64,000 bases of DNA from Streptomyces venezuelae (lineage in GTDB: Bacteria > Actinomycetota > Actinomycetes > Streptomycetales > Streptomycetaceae). Below, in pieces: positions 51,008-59,775 of this stretch. Position numbers and translations under genes: made by a program. Every line of letters starts with the position of its first letter. Within the stretch, counting starts at the first letter, position 1. The DNA is taken from NCBI RefSeq assembly GCF_008642315.1, contig NZ_CP029192.1, forward strand, positions 1 to 64,000. Reading direction: 5' to 3'. The notes below the pieces were generated by a model, which saw only the letters and a list, made by a program, of their open reading frames with translations, searched no databases and was not told the origin of the DNA.

Positions 51008-52275
51008 ACGGTGCTCCTTTGCGCCGAGGTGAGCACCATCGCGCTCTGGAATCCGCCGAAGCCGCTGCCGACCGTCAAGACCGTGTCGACCCGCTGGTCG
51101 CGGGCGGTCAACGGCACGTAGTCCAGGTCGCATTCGGGGTCGGGGGTGTGCAGGTTGGCCGTCGGCGGCACCACGTCGTACTCCATGGCCAGCGCGGAGG
51201 CGGCGATCTCGATGGAGCCGATGGCGCCCAGCGAGTGGCCCACCATCGACTTGATGGAGCTGACCGGGGTGTCGTAGGCGTGCTCGCCCAGCGCCCGTTT
51301 GAACGCGGCCGTCTCGTGCCGGTCGTTCTGCTTGGTGCCCGAGCCGTGGGCGTTGATGTAGTGGATCTGCTCGGGGTCCAGGCGGGCCTCGTCAAGGGCC
51401 AGGCGGATGGCCTCGGCCATCTCCGCGCCGTCCCGGCGCAGTCCGGTCATGTGGTAGGCGTTGGAGCGGGTGGCGTAGCCGGCGATCTCGGCGTAGATGT
51501 GCGCGCCGCGCCGTTTGGCGCCCTCCAGTTCCTCCAGGACGAAGAAGGCGGCGCCCTCGCCCAGCACGAAGCCGTTGCGGGTGCTGTCGAAGGGCCGTGA
51601 GGCCCGCTCGGGCGCGTCGTGGCGCGGCGTGGTCGCCTTGATCGCGTCGAAGCACGCCATGGTGATCGGGGAGATCGGTGCGTCCGAGGCCCCGGCGACC
51701 ATGACGTCGACGGAGCCCTCGCGCACCAGCTCCACGGCGTAGCCGACGGCGTCGATGCCCGAGGTGCAGCCGGTGGAGACGACCGTGGAGGGCCCCTCGG
51801 CGCCGACCGCCCAGGCCACTTCGGCCGCGAAGGAGCTGGGCACCAGGTAGTTGTACAGGTGCGGCACCGCATAGCGGTGGTCGACCAGGTCCAGGCGGCC
51901 GCCGTCGCTGACGACGCGGTACTCGTCGTCCAGGCCCATGGTGGCGCCCACCGCGCTGCCCACGACCACGCCGACGCGGTGGGGTGCGTGCTCGGCCAGT
52001 TCGGCGCCGCTGTCGGCCACGGCGCCGCGCGCGGTGACCACGGCGAACTGGGCGGCGCGGTCCATGCGCCGCACCTCCTGCGGGCTCAGGCCGTGTTCCA
52101 GGCCGCAGAAGTCGGCCTCGGCGGCCACCTTGGAGCGGAAGGGGGCGGGGTCGAAGAAGGTGATGCCCCTGGTCGCGGTGCGGCCCTCGCTGATGAGCTG
52201 CCAGAACTCCTTGCGGCCAAGGCCGCCGGGGGCCAGGACCTCCAGGCCGGTGATGGCGACGCGGCGCCGCGTCAT
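51004..52275 (-). CDS. KS-alpha, ketosynthase of the minimal PKS
   Basis: The 423-residue beta-ketoacyl synthase has the nucleophile Cys170 in [14 protein letters not shown]. The two His are in [11 protein letters not shown] and [12 protein letters not shown], and [15 protein letters not shown] is also typical. It condenses malonyl units in complex with KS-beta. The ATG overlaps the stop of the small cyclase gene, so it is coupled to that gene upstream. All catalytic residues are present. Confidence 0.96.
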   Translation of the reverse strand: MTRRRVAITGLEVLAPGGLGRKEFWQLISEGRTATRGITFFDPAPFRSKVAAEADFCGLEHGLSPQEVRRMDRAAQFAVVTARGAVADSGAELAEHAPHRVGVVVGSAVGATMGLDDEYRVVSDGGRLDLVDHRYAVPHLYNYLVPSSFAAEVAWAVGAEGPSTVVSTGCTSGIDAVGYAVELVREGSVDVMVAGASDAPISPITMACFDAIKATTPRHDAPERASRPFDSTRNGFVLGEGAAFFVLEELEGAKRRGAHIYAEIAGYATRSNAYHMTGLRRDGAEMAEAIRLALDEARLDPEQIHYINAHGSGTKQNDRHETAAFKRALGEHAYDTPVSSIKSMVGHSLGAIGSIEIAASALAMEYDVVPPTANLHTPDPECDLDYVPLTARDQRVDTVLTVGSGFGGFQSAMVLTSAQRSTV

Positions 52276-52601
52276 GCGCCGGCCTCCCAGGAGTAGAAGC
52301 GCTGGGCCATCGCGTCGGCCGGGGAGCGCCAGGTCGCCGGGTCGTAGGCCTCGATGTGCGGCTTGAGGTCGTCGCTGATCCGGACGAAGCGGGGGTCGTC
52401 CTTGGCGTGTTCGATGCGGGCGCCCCCGTCGTCGGAGTCGAAGTCCTGCAGGTGGAAGTACAGGCCGCGGTAGGCGAAGAGTTGGCGGCGCCGGGTGCCC
52501 ATCCGGTGGGGCATGTCGGTGGCGTCGAAGTCGGTGAACAGTTCGGCGACGCTGCGGCTGGAGTCGATCGCCATCCGGGCCACGATCAGCGTGCTGTGCA
52601 T
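52272..52601 (-). CDS. TcmI/JadI-type polyketide cyclase
   Basis: The 109-residue protein is of the TcmI family (dimeric ferredoxin-like cyclases). It begins [21 protein letters not shown] and contains [21 protein letters not shown] and [22 protein letters not shown]. JadI and its homologues close the later rings of angucyclines. It is encoded directly before KS-alpha with a 4-base overlap, the position seen in jadomycin and kinamycin clusters. Confidence 0.92.
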   Translation of the reverse strand: MHSTLIVARMAIDSSRSVAELFTDFDATDMPHRMGTRRRQLFAYRGLYFHLQDFDSDDGGARIEHAKDDPRFVRISDDLKPHIEAYDPATWRSPADAMAQRFYSWEAGA

Positions 52602-52698
52602 ACCTCGCTCCTTGCGGTGGGCGCCGGGCGCCGTGGTCGACGGGGACGGGCGGGACCGGCCGGGCGGGCGCGCGGCGCGCGCGGCCGGTCCGGGCGGC

Positions 52699-53397
52699 TC
52701 AGGCGCCGGCGGCGGCGCGGCTGTGGATGACCCGGTAGGAGTTCCAGTCGCTCTCGGTCTTCAGGGCGTCGATGCGGGCCTGCGACTTCTGGCGCGCCTC
52801 GGACTGCTGCGCGGAGGGCTGCCGGCGGTGGGCGTCGTAGCTCTCCTTGCTCGCCCACTGCGAGTAGACGACGGCGAAGGGGCCGTCCAGGAAGCGGGCG
52901 CGCAGGCCCTTGAAGACGCTGTGCGAGCGGTAGCCCTCCACGTCCACCAGCCAGGACTGGCCCTCGCCGAGCTCGGCGATCAGCTCGTCCTGGTTGCCCG
53001 GGGAGACCTTGAAGATCTCGATGACGGTGTGGTCGTCGCGGTCGGGCGAGACCTCGGTCGCCTCGCCCTGGGAGGGGTGGCGCTGGGTGTAGACGATCTC
53101 GCTCTGCAGCAGCCGGATGGAGGTGGTGATGTCCTGGAAGACGGGCAGCGTGCGGTGCTTGAACTCCTCGCCCGCGTACCGCTTCTCCAGGTCCTCGCCG
53201 CTGCGCCACTGGATGAAGTTGGCGGTGCCGGGGCTGTCCTGTCCGGCGTGCACGGTGGAGGAGATCCAGCCGTCGAACGCCGCGGTGTCGACGATCTTGC
53301 GCATCTCCTGGATCAGCTGGTCCTGGTTCTCCGGCTTGTCGGTGGTGAACAGGTTGAGGACGGTCAGGTGCTTGTCCTGGGTGGAGATGTAGGGCAT
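52699..53397 (-). CDS. AlpJ/JadG/GilOII-type B-ring-opening oxygenase
   Basis: The 232-residue protein has two antibiotic-biosynthesis-monooxygenase (ABM) ferredoxin-like domains. They lie at about residues 10-100 (HLTVLNLFTTDKPENQDQLIQEM) and 120-205 (HTVIEIFKVSPGNQDELIAELGEGQSW). Two-domain ABM proteins of this length are the ring-opening oxygenases JadG, GilOII and AlpJ. They cleave and contract the angucycline B ring, and AlpJ leads to the benzofluorene skeleton of kinamycin. This gene is the strongest sign that the product is an atypical (ring-contracted or ring-opened) angucycline. Confidence 0.85.
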   Translation of the reverse strand: MPYISTQDKHLTVLNLFTTDKPENQDQLIQEMRKIVDTAAFDGWISSTVHAGQDSPGTANFIQWRSGEDLEKRYAGEEFKHRTLPVFQDITTSIRLLQSEIVYTQRHPSQGEATEVSPDRDDHTVIEIFKVSPGNQDELIAELGEGQSWLVDVEGYRSHSVFKGLRARFLDGPFAVVYSQWASKESYDAHRRQPSAQQSEARQKSQARIDALKTESDWNSYRVIHSRAAAGA

Positions 53398-53484
53398 GGC
53401 GTCGGGTCTCTTCCTGTCGGACTGTCAGGGGTGGGTGCGCGGCGTGCGGGCCGGGCGGCGGGCGGCGGTGTGCTCGGGCGGCGG

Positions 53485-54960
53485 TCAGGCGGCGGGGCCG
53501 AACCAGCGCTCCAGGGCCTCGGGCAGGGTGCTCGCGTCCGGGTCGGGCGCGATCCAGGCGATGTAGCCGTCGGGGCGCAGCAGGATCGCGTCGGCGGCGG
53601 GCAGGCCTTGGCCGGGCCGTGCGGTGACGATGTCGACGCGGTCCGACCAGGCCTTGGCGGCGGCGGGCAGCGGGCTGTCGCCGCCGAGGTCGAGGAGCAC
53701 GCCGCGGCCGGTGTGCAGCAGGGCGTGGACGCTGGTGGGCCGGCCCTCGCAGGTCAGCTCGCCGTCGGCCAGGCGCCGGCCGAGCAGGGGATGCTCCCCC
53801 GCGCCGACGTCGTGGCGGATGTCCAGGCCGGTGACCATGCCGACCAGGTGGCGCTGGACCGACTCGTAGCGGACGAGTTCGGTGAACACCTCCAGCAGCG
53901 GGGTGATCTCCTCGCCGCCGAGGTAGAGGATGCGCTGGGCCAGGGTGTTGGTCAGGATGCGGGCGCCGACCGGGTGGCGCTCGGCGTGGTAGGTGTCGAG
54001 GAGTGTCTCGGGGGCCAGGCCCTTGAGGACGAGGGCGAGTTTCCAGCCGAGGTTGACCGCGTCCTGCACGCCGGCGCTCATGCCCTGGGCGCCGATGGGC
54101 AAGTGGATGTGCGCGGCGTCGCCCGCCACGAACACCCGCCCCTGCCGGTAGCGGGCGGCCTGCCGGCTCACGTCGGTGGTCGAGCTCACCCACAGCGGGG
54201 TGGCGGCGTGGATGTCCTCGCCCGACAGTTCCTGGAAGGTGTCGGCGACCTCGTCGAAGGTGATCGGCTCGGTGCTCTCGCGCAGCGGTCGGCTGCGGTC
54301 GTAGTAGATGATGCGGCTGCGGTCGGGGCCCAGCGGCAGCACCATGATCATGCCGCCGGGCACCCGCTCGCCGGCGAAGCGGGGCCGCAGCCGCACCCCG
54401 GCGATGTCGGCGAAGCGCAGCTCGATGGCCGGCTCGGTGCCGGGGAAGTCGATGCCGGCGGCGCCGCGCACCGCGCTGCGGGCGCCGTCGCACCCGATCA
54501 CGTAGCGGGCGCGCAGCTGCCCGCCGTTGGCCTCTCCCCCGGTGCCGGCCGTGTGCAGGGTCACTCCGTCCGCGTCCTGGGTGAGGCCGGTGACCTCCAC
54601 CGAGCGGAGGATGCGGGCGCCCTGCTCGGTGGCGTGGCCGGCGAGCATCGCCTCGGTGCGGGACTGGGGGATGCCGCGGGCGCCGTAGGAACCGCCGCTG
54701 ATCACCTGGTAGTCCAGCGGTACGCCGCCGAAGTGCCCGGCGGGGATGACGTCGACCTCGCCGAGGCGGGCGAGCAGTCCGCGCTGGGAGAATTCCTCGA
54801 TGGTGCGCGCGGAGAAGCCGAGAGCGCGTGACTGCCGCATCGGTTCGGCGAGCCTGTCGAGCACGGTCACGGAAATTCCGTGCAGCGCCAACTCACCGGC
54901 AAACATAAGACCGGTGGGTCCTGCACCTACGATGATCACGTCCGCGTCATAATTGTCCAT
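53485..54960 (-). CDS. Aromatic polyketide FAD hydroxylase C
   Basis: The 491-residue class A hydroxylase has VIIVGAGPTGLMFAGELALHG, the DG motif VIGCDGARSAVRGAAG, and VFVAGDAAHIHLPIGAQGMS. It is very similar in motif content to hydroxylase A and the partial D. It is the first gene of the PKS operon. Being next to the AlpJ-like gene, it is a candidate for the AlpK/JadF-like partner hydroxylation before ring opening. The start is ATG 54960, where family members begin; the frame continues further upstream without a good ribosome binding site. Confidence 0.9.
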   Translation of the reverse strand: MDNYDADVIIVGAGPTGLMFAGELALHGISVTVLDRLAEPMRQSRALGFSARTIEEFSQRGLLARLGEVDVIPAGHFGGVPLDYQVISGGSYGARGIPQSRTEAMLAGHATEQGARILRSVEVTGLTQDADGVTLHTAGTGGEANGGQLRARYVIGCDGARSAVRGAAGIDFPGTEPAIELRFADIAGVRLRPRFAGERVPGGMIMVLPLGPDRSRIIYYDRSRPLRESTEPITFDEVADTFQELSGEDIHAATPLWVSSTTDVSRQAARYRQGRVFVAGDAAHIHLPIGAQGMSAGVQDAVNLGWKLALVLKGLAPETLLDTYHAERHPVGARILTNTLAQRILYLGGEEITPLLEVFTELVRYESVQRHLVGMVTGLDIRHDVGAGEHPLLGRRLADGELTCEGRPTSVHALLHTGRGVLLDLGGDSPLPAAAKAWSDRVDIVTARPGQGLPAADAILLRPDGYIAWIAPDPDASTLPEALERWFGPAA

Positions 54961-55135
54961 CGTCGCCCATCCGCCGTCGTGTGGTTGATGTTTTACGAGT
55001 ATGGACAGCGCCCGAGCAGCCGGTAAAGGGACGCCGGTACACAGCTTTTGCAGTCCACTACAGAAACGTGCGGACAACGTCAGATCTTTGACAGGCGGGG
55101 TTGGTCGGTGCGGGTTTGTGGGCGCATTCTCAAGC

Positions 55136-55612
55136 ATGACCTCGACTGAAGCTGAATCCTTCACTCCGGACTCTCCGGATACGGCCATGGTGGATGCCTT
55201 TACGGTGCGCGGTCTCCTGGACCGCTATCTGCTGGCGTTGGACACCGAAAAGCTCGACGACGCGTGGGCGCGCACGTTGTTCACCGAGGACGCGGTGGTC
55301 GCATTTCCGCTGAGCCGGCACGAGGGAAGGGCCGGGCTCGCCGCGTGGCACCGGGCCGCGCTGGAGAATTTCGCGCGCACCCAGCATCTGAACTCGCCCG
55401 CGGTGGTGGACCTGTTGGGCGACGAGGCGGCGCTGCGCGCCAATCTGCTGTCCACGCACGTGCACCATCCCGGCGGCCCGGGCCCGGAGTTGTTCACCAC
55501 CGGCACCTCGGTGTCGGGTGCGGCCCGCCGCACCGCGGGCGGCTGGCGGCTGACCCGGCTCGCCTTCGGGCTGATCTGGGTGGACGGGGTGCCGCCCGGC
55601 GCCCGCGGCTGA
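55136..55612 (+). CDS. SnoaL-like (NTF2-fold) protein
   Basis: The 158-residue protein has an NTF2/SnoaL-like fold. VRGLLDRYLLALDTEKLDDAWARTLFTEDAVV is the typical first helix-strand unit, followed by HEGRAGLAAWHRAAL and C-terminal strands GGWRLTRLAFGLIWVDG. Members can be cyclases, isomerases or hydroxylase partners in aromatic polyketide pathways. It is divergent from the PKS operon over a 175-bp promoter region. Its specific role cannot be told from the sequence. Confidence 0.82.
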   Translation: MTSTEAESFTPDSPDTAMVDAFTVRGLLDRYLLALDTEKLDDAWARTLFTEDAVVAFPLSRHEGRAGLAAWHRAALENFARTQHLNSPAVVDLLGDEAALRANLLSTHVHHPGGPGPELFTTGTSVSGAARRTAGGWRLTRLAFGLIWVDGVPPGARG

Positions 55613-55641
55613 TGACCGGCGGGTCCGCCGCGGGCGGCAGG

Positions 55642-56058
55642 TCAGCAGTTCAGGCTCAGCACCCGGTCGACGGTGATCTCCACGACCACGCGGCCGGGCG
55701 GGCTGGGCGGGCCGGAGAAGTAGCGCTCGGTGTAGCGGCGGACCCCTTCGGCGACGCGTTCGGGGGCCTCGACGACGCGGGCGGTGCCCTCCAGGCTGAC
55801 CCAGGCGAAGCCGTCCACCTGGCACAGTGCGACGCGTGCGTGCGGCGCGGCCAGCACGTTCTTGACCTTGCGGGTCGTGTTCACGGTCAGCACGCGGGCC
55901 AGGCCGGCCGGTGCGTCCCAGGTGAAGCGCACCGGCGTCAGGTGGGGCGAGCCGTCGGGCCGCAGCGTGCTCAGCACACCGGTGTGCGGCGCGGTGAGGA
56001 ACCGGCGGGCCGCGGGGGACATCGCCGTCGCGCCGGCGCGCTGCGGGGAGAGCGTCAT
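55642..56058 (-). CDS. PNPOx-fold flavin/F420-binding protein
   Basis: The 138-residue protein is of the split-barrel PPOX family. It has FLTAPHTGVLSTLRPDGSPHLTPVRFTWD, NTTRKVKNVLAAPHARVALC and VSLEGTARVVEAPERV. The size and the motif STLRPDGSPH suggest an F420-dependent or flavin-binding reductase. A reductase in an angucycline pathway could reduce a quinone, diazo precursor or enone; this is inference. GAGGAG lies 9 bases before the ATG. Confidence 0.82.
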   Translation of the reverse strand: MTLSPQRAGATAMSPAARRFLTAPHTGVLSTLRPDGSPHLTPVRFTWDAPAGLARVLTVNTTRKVKNVLAAPHARVALCQVDGFAWVSLEGTARVVEAPERVAEGVRRYTERYFSGPPSPPGRVVVEITVDRVLSLNC

Positions 56059-56109
56059 CGTCTTGGACTCCTCTGTGGTCTCACCGGCGCAACGCGCCCC
56101 GGCACCCGG

Positions 56110-56238
56110 TCAGTCGATCCCGCGGATCACGTTCCACTCCGCGGGATCGTCCTCCTCCTCGTCCACCCCGGCCAGCCGGAGCACCGGCGCGATCCCCTCG
56201 ACGCCGCGTGTCTGCCGCTCACGTTCGGCCTCGTCCAT
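56110..56238 (-). CDS. Small acidic protein, 42 residues
   Basis: The frame encodes MDEAERERQTRGVEGIAP... and ends in an acidic patch (VDEEEDDPAEWN) and VIRGID. GGAAGGAC lies a suitable distance before the ATG. It is about 50 bases from the PNPOx-fold gene on the same strand and probably cotranscribed. I do not recognise a family. It could be a small binding partner or a peptide of unknown use. Confidence 0.45.
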   Translation of the reverse strand: MDEAERERQTRGVEGIAPVLRLAGVDEEEDDPAEWNVIRGID

Positions 56239-56511
56239 GGGCCTGTCCTTCCGCGACCGTGCACCGTGCGGAGCCGGCTTGCTCCACCCGCCCACGTTGG
56301 CAAGGCCCTCTTGAGGCCGGGCGGAGGGGCGGCTCGAGTCCGCCTCGATGCCGCATCGCGCGGGGCGCGCGGGGCGCGCGGGGTGCACGGGGGGCCGCGG
56401 CGGTCGAGTCGGCTTCGAATCCGGTGCGACCGGCGGCCTCCACGCTGGCGGCTCCCGGCGCGCGCCCGGCCCATCGCCGCCCCGCGGCCACGCCCCGTTG
56501 GAGGGACCCCC

Positions 56512-56751
56512 ATGGCCAGCTTCATCAGGCGTCTGTGGCGCGAGGTGTACGCGTCCTTGCGGGCGTACGGCGCCTTCTACATCTCGGCGGCACATCCTGC
56601 CGCCGCCCCTCCCCCGCCGCCCGCCCCTCCCCCGCCGCCCGCCGCGCGGCCGGGCGGGCCGCCCGCGGGCCATCCGGAGCGGCTGTGCCCGGAGGTCGCC
56701 CTGACCCCGGTGGAGCGCGCCCTGAACCGGCAGCTGGAGAACGGGCCCTGA
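56512..56751 (+). CDS. DUF6059-type small protein
   Basis: The 79-residue protein begins MASFIRRLWREVYASLRAYG, has a Pro/Ala-rich middle, and ends GHPERLCPEVALTPVERALN plus a short tail. The pattern GHPERL...PLTPxERAL is that of DUF6059 proteins, which are common small genes next to regulators and biosynthetic genes in Streptomyces. The function is unknown. GGAGGG precedes the ATG. The upstream 250 bases contain short GGGCGCGC-type repeats (56358-56390) and no other gene. Confidence 0.7.
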   Translation: MASFIRRLWREVYASLRAYGAFYISAAHPAAAPPPPPAPPPPPAARPGGPPAGHPERLCPEVALTPVERALNRQLENGP

Positions 56752-56761
56752 ACGGCGGGGG

Positions 56762-57994
56762 TCAGACGGCTTCCTGGCGGCTTCGCAGCCGCTCGGCGAA
56801 CAGGCTCCACTCCCTGCCGACGTTCTCCGCGATGGGCGCGATGACGCCGACCCAGTGCGCGGGGACGGCGTTGACGAGCTCGCGCCAGCCGTCCGGGTCG
56901 CCGGCGTGCAGCGCCATCCACTGCAGGAACTCCTTGCCGCCCGCGGTGTAGCGCACGCACGGGTCGCCCGCGACCTTGGCGGCGACCGTCTCCCAGGCGG
57001 GGGGTGTTTCGGCCGGGGCGGGGACCGCGCGGCGCGGCGCGGGCTCGTCAGCTGCCGGGGGCGGGCCGGGCCGGGCCGGGGGGTGCGGGGCCTGCGGGGC
57101 GTCCTCGGGCCGGTCGGCGGGGTGCAGGGTCAGGCGGGCGCCGGGGCCGCGCAGTCCGTTGCGTTCGGGGCTCACCCCGCGGCGCAGGCGGGCGCTGACG
57201 TCGTGGACGGTGCCCAGGGACACCTCGGTCTCCCGGGCCACCTCGCGCAGCGTGGCCTCGGGGTGGGCGTGGATGTAGGCGGCGGCGCGGCGGCGGCCCT
57301 CGCCGGCGCCGACCGAGCGCAGTTTGCCGTCCAGGCCCAGGCGTTGGCCGCCGGGCGGGGTGGCGCAGGCGGAGCGTTCGCGCAGGACGGCGATCGTCTT
57401 GGCGCTCAGCCCGGTGACGCTGGCGATGGCGCGGTCGGACCACTCGGGGTGGGCCGTAAGGACGCGTTCGGCTCCGCCCACCCGGTCGGCCCGCGACAGC
57501 GGAAGCCCGTGGGAACTGTTGGCCTTCATGGCAAGGACGAGCGCTTCGGCGTCGGTGCAGTCGACGAGCCGCGCCTGAATGCTGTGGTCGCCGCGGAGTT
57601 TCGCGGCCTCCAGCCGGTGCAGGCCGTCGATGATGCGCCAGCCGTCTTTCTGGACGAGTACGGGCGGCAGGGGCGAACGGCTGGACGCTTCGACGAGCAA
57701 ATGGAGATAGGCGGCGTTGATGCCGCCCTGGCGCAGGTGCAGTCCGGGCGACAGCGCGTGCACCGGGAGTTCCTGCGCCGGTGTCTTCTCGATGTGCTGC
57801 CCGCCGATTGCGGGGCCGGTTCCCTCGCCGCTCTCCGGTGCGCCGTACCGCGGGGCCGGGGGCTGCACCGGAGAATGCGCCGGAGAAGGCACCGCGGAAT
57901 GCGCGGTGGAATGCGCCGTGGAATGTGCAGTGGAATGTGCGGCGGAACTCAAACCGTCTGCGATCACCGTAGCCCGCCCGTCTTTGAAAGCCAT
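56762..57994 (-). CDS. StrR/NovG-type ParB-like transcriptional regulator (2)
   Basis: With the start at ATG 57994, after AAAGGG, the protein is 410 residues. A low-complexity N-terminus with AHST repeats is followed by the ParB-like domain (ALSPGLHLRQGGINAAYLHL, GWRIIDGLHRLEAAKLRG) and a helix-turn-helix (EWSDRAIASVTGLSAKTIAVLRE). A second helix-turn-helix-like segment (ATLREVARETEVSLGTVHDV), a Pro-rich linker and a helical C-terminus complete it. It is the second regulator of this type in the window and lies between the PKS operon and the sulfur genes. It is a candidate activator for either. Confidence 0.85.
   Translation of the reverse strand: MAFKDGRATVIADGLSSAAHSTAHSTAHSTAHSAVPSPAHSPVQPPAPRYGAPESGEGTGPAIGGQHIEKTPAQELPVHALSPGLHLRQGGINAAYLHLLVEASSRSPLPPVLVQKDGWRIIDGLHRLEAAKLRGDHSIQARLVDCTDAEALVLAMKANSSHGLPLSRADRVGGAERVLTAHPEWSDRAIASVTGLSAKTIAVLRERSACATPPGGQRLGLDGKLRSVGAGEGRRRAAAYIHAHPEATLREVARETEVSLGTVHDVSARLRRGVSPERNGLRGPGARLTLHPADRPEDAPQAPHPPARPGPPPAADEPAPRRAVPAPAETPPAWETVAAKVAGDPCVRYTAGGKEFLQWMALHAGDPDGWRELVNAVPAHWVGVIAPIAENVGREWSLFAERLRSRQEAV
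57894..57941. repeat. Four 12-bp repeats in the regulator N-terminus
   Basis: GTGGAATGCGCC-like units are repeated four times and encode AHST on the minus strand. Two degenerate copies extend the array to the left. Confidence 0.9.
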
Positions 57995-58099
57995 CCGGTG
58001 TGCCCTTTCTGCTGCCATTCCGGATGAGCGTCGCAGCGGTTTCTCTAGCCCCAGTAGAGGGTGGGTCGACGGTCGTCGGATTACGGGCGGGGGCAGGTT

Positions 58100-58981
58100 T
58101 CAGCGCCGTACGAGCAGGCCGCGGCTGCGCAGGACCCAGCGTTCCAGGGGGCTGAAGACGAGCAGGTCGATGGCGATGCCGACCAGCAGGATGAGCAGGA
58201 TGGCCTCGAAGACCATGGCCATGTCGCTGGCGTTGCGGCCGTTCTCCAGGAGCTGGCCCAGGCCCAGGCCGAGGTCGGGGAAGGACGCGATGATCTCGGC
58301 GGCCATCAGGGAGCGCCAGGCGAAGGCCCAGCCCTGTTTGAGGCCGGCGACATAGCCGGGCAGGGCGGCGGGCAGCACCACGTGCCAGGTGCCCTTGAGG
58401 CCGGTGGCGCCCATGGTGCGCCCGGCCCGCAGGAACAGCGGCGGCACCTGGTCGACGCCGGAGACCAGGCCGTTGGCGATGGAGGGGACCGCGCCGAGCA
58501 GGATCACCGCGTACATCATCGAGTTGTTCAGGCCCAGCCAGATCACCGCGGGCGGCACCCAGGCCACCGAGGGCAGGGACTGCAGGCCGGACAGGATCGG
58601 GCCGATCGCCGCGCGCAGGAACTTCAGCCGGGCCACCAGCAGGCCCAGCGGGGTGCCGATGAGCAGGGCCAGGCCGAAGCCGAACAGGCCGCGCGAGACG
58701 GACGTCCAGATGTAGCCCAGCAGTTCGCCCTCCAGCCAGGCCTGGTGGGCCACCTCCCACACGGCGCCGGGGGCGGGCAGTTTGCCGGGGTCGTCGACGA
58801 TGGAGAAGGAGACCAGGCCCTGCCACACCGCGAGGACCAGCGCGATGGCGGTCAGGGGCGGCAGGACCTTCTCCTTGAGGGTGAGGGTGAAGGGCCTGCG
58901 CACGGTCTGGGGGGTTTCCAGGGCGTCCAGGCCGGCGAGGTCGTTGCCGTCCTTGGGGGCGCTGGTGTCAGTACTGGCCAT
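58100..58981 (-). CDS. ssuC: Sulfonate/taurine-type ABC permease
   Basis: The 293-residue protein has about six membrane helices and the inner-membrane permease loop (AGRTMGATGLKGTWHVVLPAALPGYVAGLKQGWAFAWR, cited here only in part as the EAA-like motif). It is of the NitT/TauT/SsuC family. It overlaps the ATPase gene by 14 bases. Together with the ATPase and binding protein it should import an alkanesulfonate or related sulfur compound. The 39-residue hydrophilic N-terminus is longer than usual. Confidence 0.88.
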   Translation of the reverse strand: MASTDTSAPKDGNDLAGLDALETPQTVRRPFTLTLKEKVLPPLTAIALVLAVWQGLVSFSIVDDPGKLPAPGAVWEVAHQAWLEGELLGYIWTSVSRGLFGFGLALLIGTPLGLLVARLKFLRAAIGPILSGLQSLPSVAWVPPAVIWLGLNNSMMYAVILLGAVPSIANGLVSGVDQVPPLFLRAGRTMGATGLKGTWHVVLPAALPGYVAGLKQGWAFAWRSLMAAEIIASFPDLGLGLGQLLENGRNASDMAMVFEAILLILLVGIAIDLLVFSPLERWVLRSRGLLVRR

Positions 58982-59756
58982 GTCGGCGGATCTCCCCCCG
59001 CAGCTGTTCGGTGATCTCGATGGAGAGCTCGGCGACGGCGGTGTCCTCGATGCGGCGCGGCTGGGGGATGTCCACGGCCCATTCGCGGGCGATGCGCCCG
59101 GGGCGGGAGGACAGCAGGATCACGCGCTGGGCCAGGCGGGCGGCCTCGCGCACGTTGTGGGTGACGAACAGGACGGAGAGCTGGGTCTCGCTCCAGATGC
59201 GGGTCAGTTCGTCGTGCAGCACGTCGCGGGTGATGGCGTCCAGGGCGGCGAAGGGTTCGTCCATGAGCAGCAGGCGGCTCTCCTGGGCCAGGGAGCGGGC
59301 CAGGGCGACCCGCTGGCGCATGCCGCCGGACAGTTCGTGCACGCGTTTGCCGTGGGCGCCCTTGAGGCGGACCAGTTCCAGGAGTTCCTCGGCGCGTGCG
59401 CGGCGCCGTTTGGGGGCGATGCCGCGCAGCCGCAGGGCGAGTTCGATGTTCTTGCCGGCGCTCAGCCAGGGGAACAGGGCGTGTTCCTGGAACATCAGGG
59501 CGGGCCGGCCGTCGGTGGTGATCTCGCCGGTGGTGGGCCCGTCGAGGCCGGCCACCAGGTTGAGCAGGGTGGACTTGCCGCAGCCGGAGGCCCCCAGGAG
59601 GGTGACGAACTCGCCGGGTGCGACGGTGAGGCTGATGTCGTCCAGGACGAGCTGGGGCCCTGCGGGGCCCGCGAAGGACTTGGAGACGTGCTCGAGGCGG
59701 GCGGCGTGGCGGGCCGTCGCGGTGCCGTCCGCGGTCTTGGCGAGGGTCGTGGTCAT
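58968..59756 (-). CDS. ssuB: Sulfonate/taurine-type ABC ATPase
   Basis: The 262-residue ATP-binding protein has Walker A GASGCGKST, the Q-loop FQEHALFPWL, the signature LSGGMRQRVALARSLA and Walker B LLLMDEPFAALD. The H-loop is VLFVTHNVREAARLA. These are typical of SsuB/TauB. ATG 59756 is chosen because the perfect ribosome binding site GGAGGTG lies 7 bases upstream; GTG 59765 would leave that site unused. Confidence 0.92.
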   Translation of the reverse strand: MTTTLAKTADGTATARHAARLEHVSKSFAGPAGPQLVLDDISLTVAPGEFVTLLGASGCGKSTLLNLVAGLDGPTTGEITTDGRPALMFQEHALFPWLSAGKNIELALRLRGIAPKRRRARAEELLELVRLKGAHGKRVHELSGGMRQRVALARSLAQESRLLLMDEPFAALDAITRDVLHDELTRIWSETQLSVLFVTHNVREAARLAQRVILLSSRPGRIAREWAVDIPQPRRIEDTAVAELSIEITEQLRGEIRRHGQY

Positions 59757-59775
59757 GGTCGTCACCTCCGGGAAG

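Noticed and set aside
54961..55188. An N-terminal extension of hydroxylase C upstream of ATG 54960
   Set aside because: The frame is open, but the extension has poor codon bias, and hydroxylases of this family begin a few residues before the GAGPTG motif.
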